40,088 nt of DNA from Sulfurimonas sp. GTDB lineage: Bacteria > Campylobacterota > Campylobacteria > Campylobacterales > Sulfurimonadaceae. Position numbers and translations under genes: made by a program. Under the pieces are notes generated by a model. It was not told where the DNA came from and did not search any database. It saw only the letters and a program-made list of their open reading frames with translations. Where the stretch lies: contig JALWLL010000077.1 in assembly GCA_026996295.1 (NCBI GenBank), forward strand, positions 1-40,088, read 5' to 3'. Below are positions 7,308-15,122 of the stretch, one piece after another. Numbering within the stretch: the stretch's first letter is position 1; every line of letters begins with the position of its first letter.

Positions 7308-8876
7308 ATGTTGATCGAAATACTGCTAGGTGGTGTTCTTGCCATCATTAGTGGGTTGATAGGATTTTTCATCTCTAAAAAAATCACAAATGCTAACTTC
7401 GATATTTACGTAGAAAAAGCTAAGGCAAAAGCAAGTGCAATAGAAAATGAAGCACAAATGCTGTTGGAAAAATCTAACTTAAAGTCTCAAGAGATAGAGC
7501 TTGAGGCGATGAAACAGTATGAAAATGCAAAAGAAAGAGCTAAAGCTGATCTTCATCAAAGAGAAGATGAAGTAATACGAAAAGAGCAAAGCTTTAAACG
7601 GTACAAACAAGCTGAAGAGAGAAGACTTCAAGAAGAAAGTACTATATTAAAAGCAAAAAAGATTGATTTACAGAGAAATGAAAAATCGTTAAACCTACTT
7701 AAAAAAAGATATGAAGAGAAAATTGATGAAGCACTACACGCTATAGAGCATAGTGCAGGGATGACAAAAGAGGAAGCTCAAGTTGTTTTACTCGAAAAAG
7801 TTGAAGAAAAATCGCGTGCTGATATAGCACATGTAGTGAGACGTTATGAAAATGAAGCGAAACAACAGGCTAAAAAAAGAGCAAATTACATACTTGCTCA
7901 GGCAACGAGTCGTTATGCCGGTGAGTTTGCTTCTGAGAGACTGACAAATCTTGTTCATTTGGATAGTGATGAATTAAAAGGTCGCATTATCGGAAAAGAG
8001 GGAAGAAACATTAAAGCCCTTGAAACACTTATGGGTGTTGATATTATTATAGATGATACGCCAAATGCAATCATGGTGAGTAGTTTTAACCTTTACAGGC
8101 GTGCTATTGCAACAAAAACACTTCAGTTGCTTATAGAAGATGGTCGTATTCAGCCTGCACGCATTGAGGAGATATATGAAAAAGTGTGTGATGAGTTTGA
8201 GACCGCTATTCTTAATGAGGGGGAAGAGGTGGTTGCCGACTTAAATATCGGTGTTATGCACCCTGAACTGATGAAGCTTATAGGGAGACTTCGTTACCGT
8301 GCGAGTTATGGTCAAAATGCCTTGGCACACACCTTGGAAGTTGCCCACTTGGCAGGTATTATGGCGGCAGAGATGGGTGGCGATCCCATACTCGCCAAAC
8401 GTGCAGGATTATTACATGATATCGGCAAAGCGCTAACGCATGAAAGTGATGGCAATCATGTTGATTTGGGTGCTGAGATATGTAACCGTTACAATGAGAA
8501 CAGTGTTGTTATCAACGCTATCTATGCGCATCATGGTCAAGAGGAGATAAAGTCGATAGAGTGTGGTGCAGTATGTGCGGCAGATGCTCTCTCTGCTGCA
8601 AGACCGGGAGCAAGACGTGAAGTACTCGAGAGCTTTTTAAAACGTGTAACAGAGATCGAAGATATCGCAGCCGGACATACAGGAGTAAGACAGGCGTATG
8701 CTATAAATGCCGGTCGAGAAGTAAGAGTGATAGTCAATGCCACTATGGTCAATGATGACGAGTCTGTTTTAATTGCAAAAGAGATAGCTCAGGAGATAGA
8801 AGAGAAGGTGCAGTACCCCGGTGAGATCAAAGTAAATGTTATTCGTGAAAGTCGGGCTACCGAGTTCGCAAGATAA
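7308..8876 (+). CDS. rny: Ribonuclease Y
   Basis: RNase Y is a membrane-bound endoribonuclease that starts mRNA decay. This 522-residue protein has one N-terminal membrane helix (about 3-22), a long coiled coil (about 30-200), a KH RNA-binding domain with GRIIGKEGRNI (225-235) and an HD catalytic domain (H341, then H370-D371 in LLHDIGK). Order and length match the family. AGAGG precedes the ATG. It converges on the pentapeptide gene with only 2 bases between the stop codons and no obvious terminator. Confidence 0.97.
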   Translation: MLIEILLGGVLAIISGLIGFFISKKITNANFDIYVEKAKAKASAIENEAQMLLEKSNLKSQEIELEAMKQYENAKERAKADLHQREDEVIRKEQSFKRYKQAEERRLQEESTILKAKKIDLQRNEKSLNLLKKRYEEKIDEALHAIEHSAGMTKEEAQVVLLEKVEEKSRADIAHVVRRYENEAKQQAKKRANYILAQATSRYAGEFASERLTNLVHLDSDELKGRIIGKEGRNIKALETLMGVDIIIDDTPNAIMVSSFNLYRRAIATKTLQLLIEDGRIQPARIEEIYEKVCDEFETAILNEGEEVVADLNIGVMHPELMKLIGRLRYRASYGQNALAHTLEVAHLAGIMAAEMGGDPILAKRAGLLHDIGKALTHESDGNHVDLGAEICNRYNENSVVINAIYAHHGQEEIKSIECGAVCAADALSAARPGARREVLESFLKRVTEIEDIAAGHTGVRQAYAINAGREVRVIVNATMVNDDESVLIAKEIAQEIEEKVQYPGEIKVNVIRESRATEFAR

Positions 8877-8878
8877 TC

Positions 8879-9592
8879 TTATTCACTTACAGGGATACAT
8901 TTTCCAATACTTTTTTTGGCACACTTTGTGCCATCTATCCATATCGCACCTTCCAACCTTACCCTATCAAGAAGAGCATCGTCAAATTTTGCATCTTTGA
9001 GGTTCGCCCATCGAAGATCTGTTCCTTGAAGATTTGCCTGTGTAAAATCTGCCTTATGAAGATTGGAGCTTTTTAAACATGCACCTTGAAGTTTTGCCTT
9101 AAAAAATTTTGCGGACTGCAGTGAAGCCTTCCAGAAGTTCGTTCCCCTTAAATCTGCTTTTGTATAATTAGAATCATCTAAATTTTGTTGAGAAAGGTTT
9201 TTACCTTTGAGATCAATATATTTTTTAGTAATTTTCTTTTTCGCTTTATAGATAAATCTGCAAAAACCTATGCTGTTTTTTCTGCAATACAGACCATTCA
9301 CCCATAAGGCACCACCTAGTTTGGCTCCATCAAATATGGTAAGTGCGATATCTGCATTTTTCAAATCCGCACCACGAAGATCTGCATTGCTGAGATTTGC
9401 ACATTGGAGTTGAGCTTCTGAGAGATTGGCTTCTGAAAGATCGGCGTATTGTAGCTGTGCGTTTGTCAGGTCGGCATTATAAAGATCAGCTTTTTTTAAC
9501 TGTGATCTAGGAGCAATTTTATACCCATTTACGATTGTAAGGCAAAAGCAAGAAACAGGACAGAGAAATAAACATATAATAAATCTTAACAA
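8879..9592 (-). CDS. Secreted pentapeptide-repeat protein with two Cys-capped blocks
   Basis: The protein is mostly A(D/N)LxX pentapeptide repeats, which fold into a four-sided right-handed beta helix. There are two blocks, and each ends in the same module: WVNGLYC...SIGFC and WIDGTKC...SIGKC, each with two cysteines that could form a disulfide. The frame is open to a TTG at 9622, but I prefer the TTG at 9592 because AAAGG lies 8 bases upstream and the protein then starts directly with a signal peptide (MLRFIICLFLCPVSC). GTG at 9601 is another option. The location is probably periplasmic or extracellular. The molecular function is unknown; these proteins range from DNA mimics to structural scaffolds. 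Confidence 0.85.
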   Translation of the reverse strand: MLRFIICLFLCPVSCFCLTIVNGYKIAPRSQLKKADLYNADLTNAQLQYADLSEANLSEAQLQCANLSNADLRGADLKNADIALTIFDGAKLGGALWVNGLYCRKNSIGFCRFIYKAKKKITKKYIDLKGKNLSQQNLDDSNYTKADLRGTNFWKASLQSAKFFKAKLQGACLKSSNLHKADFTQANLQGTDLRWANLKDAKFDDALLDRVRLEGAIWIDGTKCAKKSIGKCIPVSE

Positions 9593-9611
9593 AATAAGCA
9601 CCTTTGTTTTG

Positions 9612-9652
9612 TAAAGACCCAAAACTGCTGAGATAAGATTGTTAGGTCTTTA
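9612..9652 (-). promoter_or_regulatory. Inverted repeat in the leader of the pentapeptide gene
   Basis: TAAAGACC (9612-9619) and GGTCTTTA (9645-9652) form an 8-bp stem with a 25-base loop. It lies just ahead of the preferred start and over the alternative TTG at 9622. A second dyad, TATGTT-GTT-AACATA at 9657-9671, is a possible operator. The 218 bases from 9593 to 9810 hold no gene; a TGCTATTAT extended -10 candidate lies at 9709-9717 on the minus strand. Confidence 0.3.
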
Positions 9653-9784
9653 AATGTATGTTGTTAACATATAAAAGTTTCCTTTTGTGATATGGAAAAT
9701 TACACATATAATAGCATCTTTTTTGTGATGAAAATGTCGAATAGATCAAGAAAAGTTATATTACAATATGCTAAGAATATAAGT

Positions 9785-9818
9785 TTTACTAATTAAAGTT
9801 ATCTTTTTAATTAGTAAA
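9785..9818 (-). terminator. Hairpin at the end of the cation efflux gene
   Basis: A perfect 13-base inverted repeat (TTTACTAATTAAA and its complement, loop of 8) overlaps the last codons of the efflux gene. It is AT-rich and has no clean U-run behind it, so it may be an inefficient terminator or an mRNA 3'-end stabiliser. Confidence 0.45.
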
Positions 9819-10704
9819 TATCTTCAGCTGTATTTATATCAGAGTCATCGTAAGGATCCATATGAATAAGAATATGGACTTTTTTATCAGCAAAGAGTTC
9901 CCGTATCTTTGCCTCAACTCTGTCTGCAATAAGGTGGGCATCATACAGGGAAATACTGACATTAAATACTGTATGTACCGAGATGAAGATGTGCGAACCC
10001 GACTCTCGTGTTTTAAGATCATGATATGCAGTAATGACCGGTTCACTTTTGATCACCTCTATGATCTTATCGATCTCTTCTTGTTTAAGTGCTGCATCTA
10101 GAAGCATTAAAACACCCTCTTTGATAATAGGATACGCAGAGTAGATCATATAAATAGCGATACACATACCTAAGATAGGATCAATGAGCTGTTCTCCGGT
10201 CATTGAAATAAGTGCAAGTGCCATAAGCACTGCACCGTTTGAGAAGAGATCTGTTTTATAATGAAGAGCATCTGCTTTGATGACCATGTTTTTTGTTTTT
10301 TTGGCCACATAGTTTAAAAATGTAACCAAGAATGCTGTAATAATAAAAGAAGCTACCATAACCCAGATACTTTCACTCATATGAAGCATTTCTCTGTTAT
10401 GTGTGATCTTTGCTATTGCTTCATAAAAAATAAAAACAGCGGAGAGTGATATGACTGTCCCTTCTATGACGGCGGCAAGAGGCTCGATTTTACTTCTTCC
10501 AAAATGAAATTTGTCATCAGGATCTTTTTCTGCATTAGCGAGTGCAAAATAGTTGAAAAGTGAAACAGTAAGATCCAACAGTGAATCAATTGCAGAAGCA
10601 AGCACGGCAATAGAACCACTCATGATCCCGACAGTCATCTTCATCAGTACTAAAATACCTGCAACAGAAGTGGAAACAACTGTTGCTTTTTTTTCTAAAC
10701 GCAT
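9811..10704 (-). CDS. Cation diffusion facilitator, FieF type
   Basis: This is a proton-coupled exporter of divalent metals across the inner membrane. The 297-residue protein has six predicted helices and a cytoplasmic C-terminal ferredoxin-like domain (about 210-290). The transport site is of the FieF type: D40 and D44 in helix 2 (ASAIDSLLDL) and H148 and D152 in helix 5 (DALHYKTDLFSN). The DPDDKFHFGRSKIEPLAA loop is the classic family signature. This DD-HD site is associated with Zn, Fe or Cd, so the exact metal cannot be called. AGGA precedes the ATG and can pair in a small leader hairpin. Confidence 0.93.
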   Translation of the reverse strand: MRLEKKATVVSTSVAGILVLMKMTVGIMSGSIAVLASAIDSLLDLTVSLFNYFALANAEKDPDDKFHFGRSKIEPLAAVIEGTVISLSAVFIFYEAIAKITHNREMLHMSESIWVMVASFIITAFLVTFLNYVAKKTKNMVIKADALHYKTDLFSNGAVLMALALISMTGEQLIDPILGMCIAIYMIYSAYPIIKEGVLMLLDAALKQEEIDKIIEVIKSEPVITAYHDLKTRESGSHIFISVHTVFNVSISLYDAHLIADRVEAKIRELFADKKVHILIHMDPYDDSDINTAEDIY

Positions 10705-10730
10705 AAAATAATCCTAAGAGTTTTTTAGGG

Positions 10731-10740
10731 TACAATTATA
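10731..10740. promoter_or_regulatory. Overlapping divergent -10 boxes (efflux gene and cmoB)
   Basis: TACAAT on the plus strand (10731-10736) and TATAAT on the minus strand (10740-10735) overlap in the 64-base gap, so the two promoters should compete. The efflux leader also contains CCTAA...TTAGG (10713-10729), which could pair with its ribosome site. Confidence 0.4.
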
Positions 10741-10768
10741 ATAAAATTTAGATAGCATAGTGATTAAA

Positions 10769-11665
10769 ATGGACATATATAGTATAAAAGAGCAACGAAA
10801 AAAATGGATGACGTGGAAAAATATAGCTCCACTTCGAGAAGTGTTGGATTCACTTGAAGATATTTCATGTGAAATAGAACTTGGTGATACCGTGAAGATC
10901 AGTTCCCAAGAAGCAGACACACAAAAGATCTATGATGTAGCAAAACAGATGATGCCATGGAGAAAAGGCCCTTTTGAAGTATGTGGTACGTTTATAGACA
11001 GTGAGTGGAAGAGCAATATAAAATATAACCTTTTAAGAAAACATTTTCATTTAAAAGATAAGCGAGTTGCCGATATAGGTTGTAACAACGGGTATTATAT
11101 GTTTCGTATGCTTGAAGATGAGCCGAAGTTGCTTGTTGGGTTTGATCCGTCTCCTCTGTATAAGACGCAGTTTGATTTTATAAACCATTTTATCAAAAGT
11201 GAGATTGTGTATGAACTGCTTGGTGTAGAGCATTTAGAGTTTTATGATGAAAAATTTGACACCATCTTTTGTTTGGGTGTGTTGTATCACAGAAGTGATC
11301 CTGTGGCGATGCTGAAGTCGCTTTACAGGGGTCTTGATAAAAAAGGGGAGGTGATACTTGACACATTCTATATAGATGGTGATGATGAGATCTGTTTATC
11401 TCCGCAGTCATCTTACTCCAAGATACCAAATATATATTTTGTGCCAACGATCAAATCTTTAAAAAACTGGTGTATGAGAGCAGGATTTGATGATTTTGAA
11501 GTGCTAGAGACCTCCAAGACAGATGCGACTGAGCAAAGAAAAACAGAGTGGATAGAGGGGCAATCTCTTGAAGACTTTTTAGATCCTGCCGATCCTTCTA
11601 AAACAGTTGAGGGCTATCCTGCACCACAAAGAGTGTATGTAAAATTATGTAAGGATAAAAAATGA
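10769..11665 (+). CDS. cmoB: tRNA U34 carboxymethyltransferase CmoB
   Basis: CmoB transfers a carboxymethyl group from carboxy-SAM to 5-hydroxyuridine at tRNA position 34, giving cmo5U. Family motifs are clear: MPWRKGPF, the SAM-binding [19 protein letters not shown], and the C-terminal [14 protein letters not shown]...[11 protein letters not shown] chose the ATG at 10769; a GTG three codons upstream is also possible, and neither has a good ribosome site. The protein is about 298 residues, slightly shorter than E. coli CmoB at the N-terminus. Its partner CmoA, which makes carboxy-SAM, is not in this window. It overlaps the next gene by ATGA. Confidence 0.94.
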   Translation: MDIYSIKEQRKKWMTWKNIAPLREVLDSLEDISCEIELGDTVKISSQEADTQKIYDVAKQMMPWRKGPFEVCGTFIDSEWKSNIKYNLLRKHFHLKDKRVADIGCNNGYYMFRMLEDEPKLLVGFDPSPLYKTQFDFINHFIKSEIVYELLGVEHLEFYDEKFDTIFCLGVLYHRSDPVAMLKSLYRGLDKKGEVILDTFYIDGDDEICLSPQSSYSKIPNIYFVPTIKSLKNWCMRAGFDDFEVLETSKTDATEQRKTEWIEGQSLEDFLDPADPSKTVEGYPAPQRVYVKLCKDKK

Positions 11666-12138
11666 ATGAGAATGAAGTACAAGATGATGAACTAGAACTC
11701 AATGATTATAGAAGTGAAAAAGATGAAGTGGTATTAAAAACGCACGAAAGAATCAATCGGGAGTTGAGTGGTGAGATTCAAAAAATGGAAGTTGGTTATG
11801 TTGAGTTAGAGCTCAGAACAGTTCCTGAAATGCTTGCAGATGATCAAGGTCTCATTCATGGTGGATTTATTTTCAGTGCAGCCGATTATGCGGCCATGGC
11901 AGCAGTGAATGAAAGAAATGTTGTTTTAGTTGCTTGTGACTCTCAGTTCCTTTCCCCTGTAAAGCTGGGTGATATTGTGAGCGTTATCGCAAAAGTTCGT
12001 CATAAAGAGGGAAGAAAGAGAAATGTGCACGTAACGGCACATGTGCTGGATATTAAAGTGTTCGATGGTGAGTTCAAAACTGTAGTAACTGACAGGCATG
12101 TACTGAAACTCCATCTCCTTGATGAGGAAGAGGAGTAG
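11662..12138 (+). CDS. Hotdog-fold thioesterase, PaaI-like
   Basis: This 158-residue protein has a single hotdog domain (about 35-150). The motif [20 protein letters not shown] (64-83) has the HGG turn and central-helix Asp typical of PaaI/YdiI-type acyl-CoA thioesterases. The first 25 residues and the last few are acidic and probably disordered. The substrate is not known. The gene overlaps cmoB by 4 bases, so it is in the same unit, but no shared pathway is apparent. Confidence 0.85.
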   Translation: MNENEVQDDELELNDYRSEKDEVVLKTHERINRELSGEIQKMEVGYVELELRTVPEMLADDQGLIHGGFIFSAADYAAMAAVNERNVVLVACDSQFLSPVKLGDIVSVIAKVRHKEGRKRNVHVTAHVLDIKVFDGEFKTVVTDRHVLKLHLLDEEEE

Positions 12139-12161
12139 TAGTCTAATCATAAAAGTGGAAC

Positions 12162-12178
12162 AAAACTTAAGTTTTTTT
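12162..12178 (+). terminator. Possible terminator between convergent genes
   Basis: A palindrome, AAAACTTAAGTTTT, runs into further Ts in the 50-base gap between the thioesterase and the methyltransferase gene. The stem is weak and AT-only apart from one pair on each side. Confidence 0.35.
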
Positions 12179-12188
12179 ATTATAAAGT

Positions 12189-12785
12189 TTATTTATAGGC
12201 AAGAAGCAAAAAAACTTTAAAGTCTTTATGTGGCTTCCTTATGGTATTGACATGTTTGAATGAGATATCTTTAAAACCTGCTTTTGCAACAATAGTGTGA
12301 AGTTCTTGTGTATCAAATCCAAAGTGATGAACACCTTTGTTGTCTGAATGGAACGATCCATCTTCACTCTCAAGATCAGCTATGGCAAGAAAACCATTTT
12401 TTTTGATATTTGCATAAATAGTTTCAAAGAACTGCTCGAGATCTTGCACATGATGCAGTGTCATTGAGCTGATAACACCATCAAATTTTTGCTCGATAGG
12501 CTTTTGTAAAATATTTTGGTGAAAAGTTTTTATCTGCAGAGTATCTGTATTTTTTTCTTGAAGTTTCTCAAGCATATTTGCAGAGGTATCGACACCATAA
12601 ACCTGTTGTACTTTTTTTGCTATCTCAAACCCAAGCAAACCTGTACCGACACCAAAGTCAAGTATCTCCATATCTTTATCGAGTTGTATGTTCTTTTCTA
12701 TGGCATCTGCAATTTTTTTAGCACCTTGAACTCTGACATCAGCTGTATCCCAATCCTCGGCTTTGTGTTTAAAATGATCTTTCAT
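12189..12785 (-). CDS. Class I SAM-dependent methyltransferase
   Basis: This is a Rossmann-fold methyltransferase of the UbiE/Methyltransf_11 type. The SAM-binding motif ILDFGVGTGLLG is at about residues 41-52 of the chosen protein, the acidic residue VYGVD follows in motif II, and SSMTLHHVQD is the post-motif. The substrate is unknown. I set the start at the ATG at 12785 (198 residues), because it forms an ATGA overlap with the stop of the upstream metallo-hydrolase gene; the longer frame begins with a TTG at 12800. It is not CmoA despite the nearby cmoB: it lacks that family's length and sequence. Confidence 0.88.
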   Translation of the reverse strand: MKDHFKHKAEDWDTADVRVQGAKKIADAIEKNIQLDKDMEILDFGVGTGLLGFEIAKKVQQVYGVDTSANMLEKLQEKNTDTLQIKTFHQNILQKPIEQKFDGVISSMTLHHVQDLEQFFETIYANIKKNGFLAIADLESEDGSFHSDNKGVHHFGFDTQELHTIVAKAGFKDISFKHVNTIRKPHKDFKVFLLLAYK

Positions 12786-13375
12786 AGTTGAGTGATCCAA
12801 TAGTCTGCGTATTGTTGTTCTTGTTTTATGGTCGTAGTGCCGCCATGACCGGGGTAGATTGTTTTGTCATAGGGGAGTTTTTTGAATCGCTCGAGCGATT
12901 CTTTCATGTCTTGGGGACTGGAATAGGGAAAGTCTGTTCTGCCGATGGAGCGTTCAAAAATAAAGTCGCCACTAAACATCGCATCACCTATCTCTATAGT
13001 AGAGCATCCCGGACAATGGCCGGGAAAATGACGAAACTTGACTTTTACTCCATCAAAATCAAACTCTTCATCAGGTTTTACTTCCACATCGGGAACTGAG
13101 GGTGGCAGTGAAGGCATCCAAGAGCTTTTGCCTAAGAGCATCACATCACCTTGGGGTGTATAGAGTTTGATACCCAGCTTTTTTTGCAACTCTGCATTGG
13201 ACCATACATGATCAAAATGACCATGCGTATTTAAAATGGCAACAGGGTTCGTGACATTTTGCATGACCCACTCTGTCGCACCTACACCCGGGTCTATGAT
13301 AAACTCTTTTCCCTCAACATTTACTATATAGCAGTTTGTTTGGTACTCACCCATCGCTTTTACTTTTATCTGCAT
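12782..13375 (-). CDS. Metallo-beta-lactamase-fold hydrolase, glyoxalase II-like
   Basis: This 197-residue protein has the full set of metal ligands: HGHFDH (H51, H53, D55, H56), H120 in FPGHCPGC, D137 in FSGDFIF and H177 in YPGHGGTT. The pattern FSGDFIFERSIGRTD with a C-terminal PGHG is typical of the short YcbL-type glyoxalase II relatives, which hydrolyse thioesters such as S-lactoylglutathione or analogues. The absence of the extra C-terminal helical domain of true GloB means the substrate is open. It is first in a unit with the methyltransferase and has an extended -10 promoter. Confidence 0.9.
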   Translation of the reverse strand: MQIKVKAMGEYQTNCYIVNVEGKEFIIDPGVGATEWVMQNVTNPVAILNTHGHFDHVWSNAELQKKLGIKLYTPQGDVMLLGKSSWMPSLPPSVPDVEVKPDEEFDFDGVKVKFRHFPGHCPGCSTIEIGDAMFSGDFIFERSIGRTDFPYSSPQDMKESLERFKKLPYDKTIYPGHGGTTTIKQEQQYADYWITQL

Positions 13376-13397
13376 GATTTATCTCTTTTTTAGTGTG

Positions 13398-13406
13398 ATT
13401 ATATCA
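13398..13406 (-). promoter_or_regulatory. Extended -10 promoter of the metallo-hydrolase gene
   Basis: TGATATAAT on the minus strand, about 23 bases before the ATG. It overlaps the 10-bp palindrome TATCATGATA (13402-13411), so the divergent DUF455 gene could use the mirrored TATCAT. Confidence 0.45.
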
Positions 13407-13416
13407 TGATACGCGT

Positions 13417-14232
13417 ATGAAATTTTATAAACAATTAGAGTTAGTTATAGAAGCTAAAACTCCACGGGAAAAAATTGAACTTTTTGAAAAATTTTATGCT
13501 GCATACAAGGCTTCCTTACTTGAATTTGAAGAAAGTTATGATGTAAAGTTTTTTCAAAGCCCCTCTTATAGTGAAGTGTGTACTATAGTAGCACCTCAGG
13601 ATGTTCCCAAAAGAAGTAACCTTACAACCATACAGGGGCAGATAAATCTTTTACATGCCATTGCGCATATAGAATACTCGGCAATTGATCTTGCCTTGGA
13701 TGCTGCATATAGGTTTCATGGGCTGACACAAAAGTATTATGATGACTGGCTTGAAGTTGCAGATGATGAGATCAAGCACTTTTTAATGCTTGAGAAACTG
13801 CTACAAGAGCTTGGTGCAAACTATGGTGATATAGAAGTACACAATGCACTGTTTGAGGCTTCACAAAGGACGCAAACCCTTGTAGAAAGGATGGCTGTTG
13901 TTCCAAGATATCTCGAAGCAAACGGGCTTGATGCTACTCCGATGATATTGCAAAAACTGCAAAAACTTCCAAAAAATGAGATGTTGAAGAAGATCACAAC
14001 AGCACTAGAGATTATTTTAAAAGAGGAGATAGATCATGTAAGAAAGGGAGATATTTGGTTTGCATATGCCTGTGAAAAAATATCTCAAGACAAATCTATC
14101 TATTTTGAAATTATTGATAAATATTACCCTCAAGGTTTTTTACGGGCAAAAAATCTCAATACCGATGCACGAAAAGAAGCAGGATTTTCATGTAAAGAGC
14201 TAAATTTTATGGCTCATAAGCATATATGCTAA
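13417..14232 (+). CDS. DUF455 ferritin-like family protein
   Basis: This 271-residue, mostly helical protein has the carboxylate/histidine pattern of a di-iron ferritin-like domain: HAIAHIE (H80, H84, E86), DDEIKH (E118, H121) and EEIDHV (E204, H207). This matches the DUF455 family, whose biochemical role has not been settled as far as I know; relatives such as MiaE are di-iron hydroxylases. It has no signal peptide and should be cytoplasmic. It stands alone between a divergent gene and the nadE promoter. Confidence 0.85.
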   Translation: MKFYKQLELVIEAKTPREKIELFEKFYAAYKASLLEFEESYDVKFFQSPSYSEVCTIVAPQDVPKRSNLTTIQGQINLLHAIAHIEYSAIDLALDAAYRFHGLTQKYYDDWLEVADDEIKHFLMLEKLLQELGANYGDIEVHNALFEASQRTQTLVERMAVVPRYLEANGLDATPMILQKLQKLPKNEMLKKITTALEIILKEEIDHVRKGDIWFAYACEKISQDKSIYFEIIDKYYPQGFLRAKNLNTDARKEAGFSCKELNFMAHKHIC

Positions 14233-14263
14233 TGTTAGTGACACATTTGTTACAAAAATTAGA

Positions 14264-14269
14264 TATAAT
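14264..14269 (+). promoter_or_regulatory. -10 box of the nadE operon
   Basis: TATAAT 37 bases before the nadE ATG. Just upstream (14237-14252) is an imperfect dyad, GTGACA-N4-TGTTAC, in a typical operator position. Confidence 0.45.
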
Positions 14270-14306
14270 ATTTTTTGTTAAAGTTTTTTAAAGGTTTAAT
14301 ATTCAA

Positions 14307-15113
14307 ATGAGTAAATACAAACAGATCTCAGACTATCTTGTTCGCTTTCTTGAGAATGAAGTGCGAAAGACTTCTATAAACAAAGTCGTGGTTGGTTTGA
14401 GTGGTGGGCTTGATTCTGCAGTTGTAGCTGTTTTGGCACAAAAAGCTTTTAAAGATGATCTTTTATGTGTAATGATGCCTTCACACTACTCTTCACAAAG
14501 CTCTTTAGATGATGCACAAGAACTTTGTGAAGAGTTTCAGATGAGAGTTATCACATCATCGATAGAACCTATGTTGAGAGCTTATGAAAAGATCACTCCC
14601 GATATGGATAATCTGCGTAAGGGAAATTTCTCGTCACGTATGAGAATGGCAACCCTTTTTGATATATCTGCACGTGAGAATGCACTTGTTTTAGGTACTA
14701 GTAATAAAAGTGAGTTGATGCTTGGTTATGGAACGCTTTACGGTGATCTCTCAAGCGCCGTTAATCCCATAGGGGATTTGTATAAAAGTGAAGTCTATGA
14801 GTTGGCAGAGTATCTTGGTGTGAGCCAAAGTATTATACAAAAAGCACCCTCGGCTGACCTGTGGGATGGGCAAAGTGATGAAGCTGATCTCGGTTACAGC
14901 TATGCACAACTTGATGAAGCCTTGAAACTTTATGTAGAAGAGAGACTGAGTAAAAAAGAGATTATCAAAAAAGGTGTTGATGAGAAGATGCTGGAGATGA
15001 TTATAGGCAGAATTTTTCGTAATCAGTTCAAAAGAAAGATGCCTGTTATTGCAAAATTGACATCAAGAACCATTAACCATGATTTTAATTATCCAAGAGA
15101 TATAACCTTATAA
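14307..15113 (+). CDS. nadE: NH3-dependent NAD+ synthetase
   Basis: NadE makes NAD from nicotinic acid adenine dinucleotide, ATP and ammonia. The pyrophosphatase P-loop SGGLDS is at 32-37, and LGTSNKSELMLGYGTLYGD and PSADLWDGQSDEADLGYSY are characteristic. With 268 residues it is the short form lacking the glutaminase domain, so ammonia must be supplied free. It heads the run nadE-aminotransferase-lpxK-argB. I recall nadE next to lpxK in Campylobacter, which supports the operon. Confidence 0.96.
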   Translation: MSKYKQISDYLVRFLENEVRKTSINKVVVGLSGGLDSAVVAVLAQKAFKDDLLCVMMPSHYSSQSSLDDAQELCEEFQMRVITSSIEPMLRAYEKITPDMDNLRKGNFSSRMRMATLFDISARENALVLGTSNKSELMLGYGTLYGDLSSAVNPIGDLYKSEVYELAEYLGVSQSIIQKAPSADLWDGQSDEADLGYSYAQLDEALKLYVEERLSKKEIIKKGVDEKMLEMIIGRIFRNQFKRKMPVIAKLTSRTINHDFNYPRDITL

Positions 15114-15122
15114 GGAGAAGAG

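Noticed and set aside
12189-12785. CmoA, the partner of CmoB
   Set aside because: It has a generic SAM motif, is shorter than CmoA and shows none of its family sequence; also it lies in a different unit.
12786-12800. Longer methyltransferase starting at TTG 12800
   Set aside because: The ATG at 12785 forms an ATGA overlap with the stop of the upstream gene, a pattern seen repeatedly in this window.
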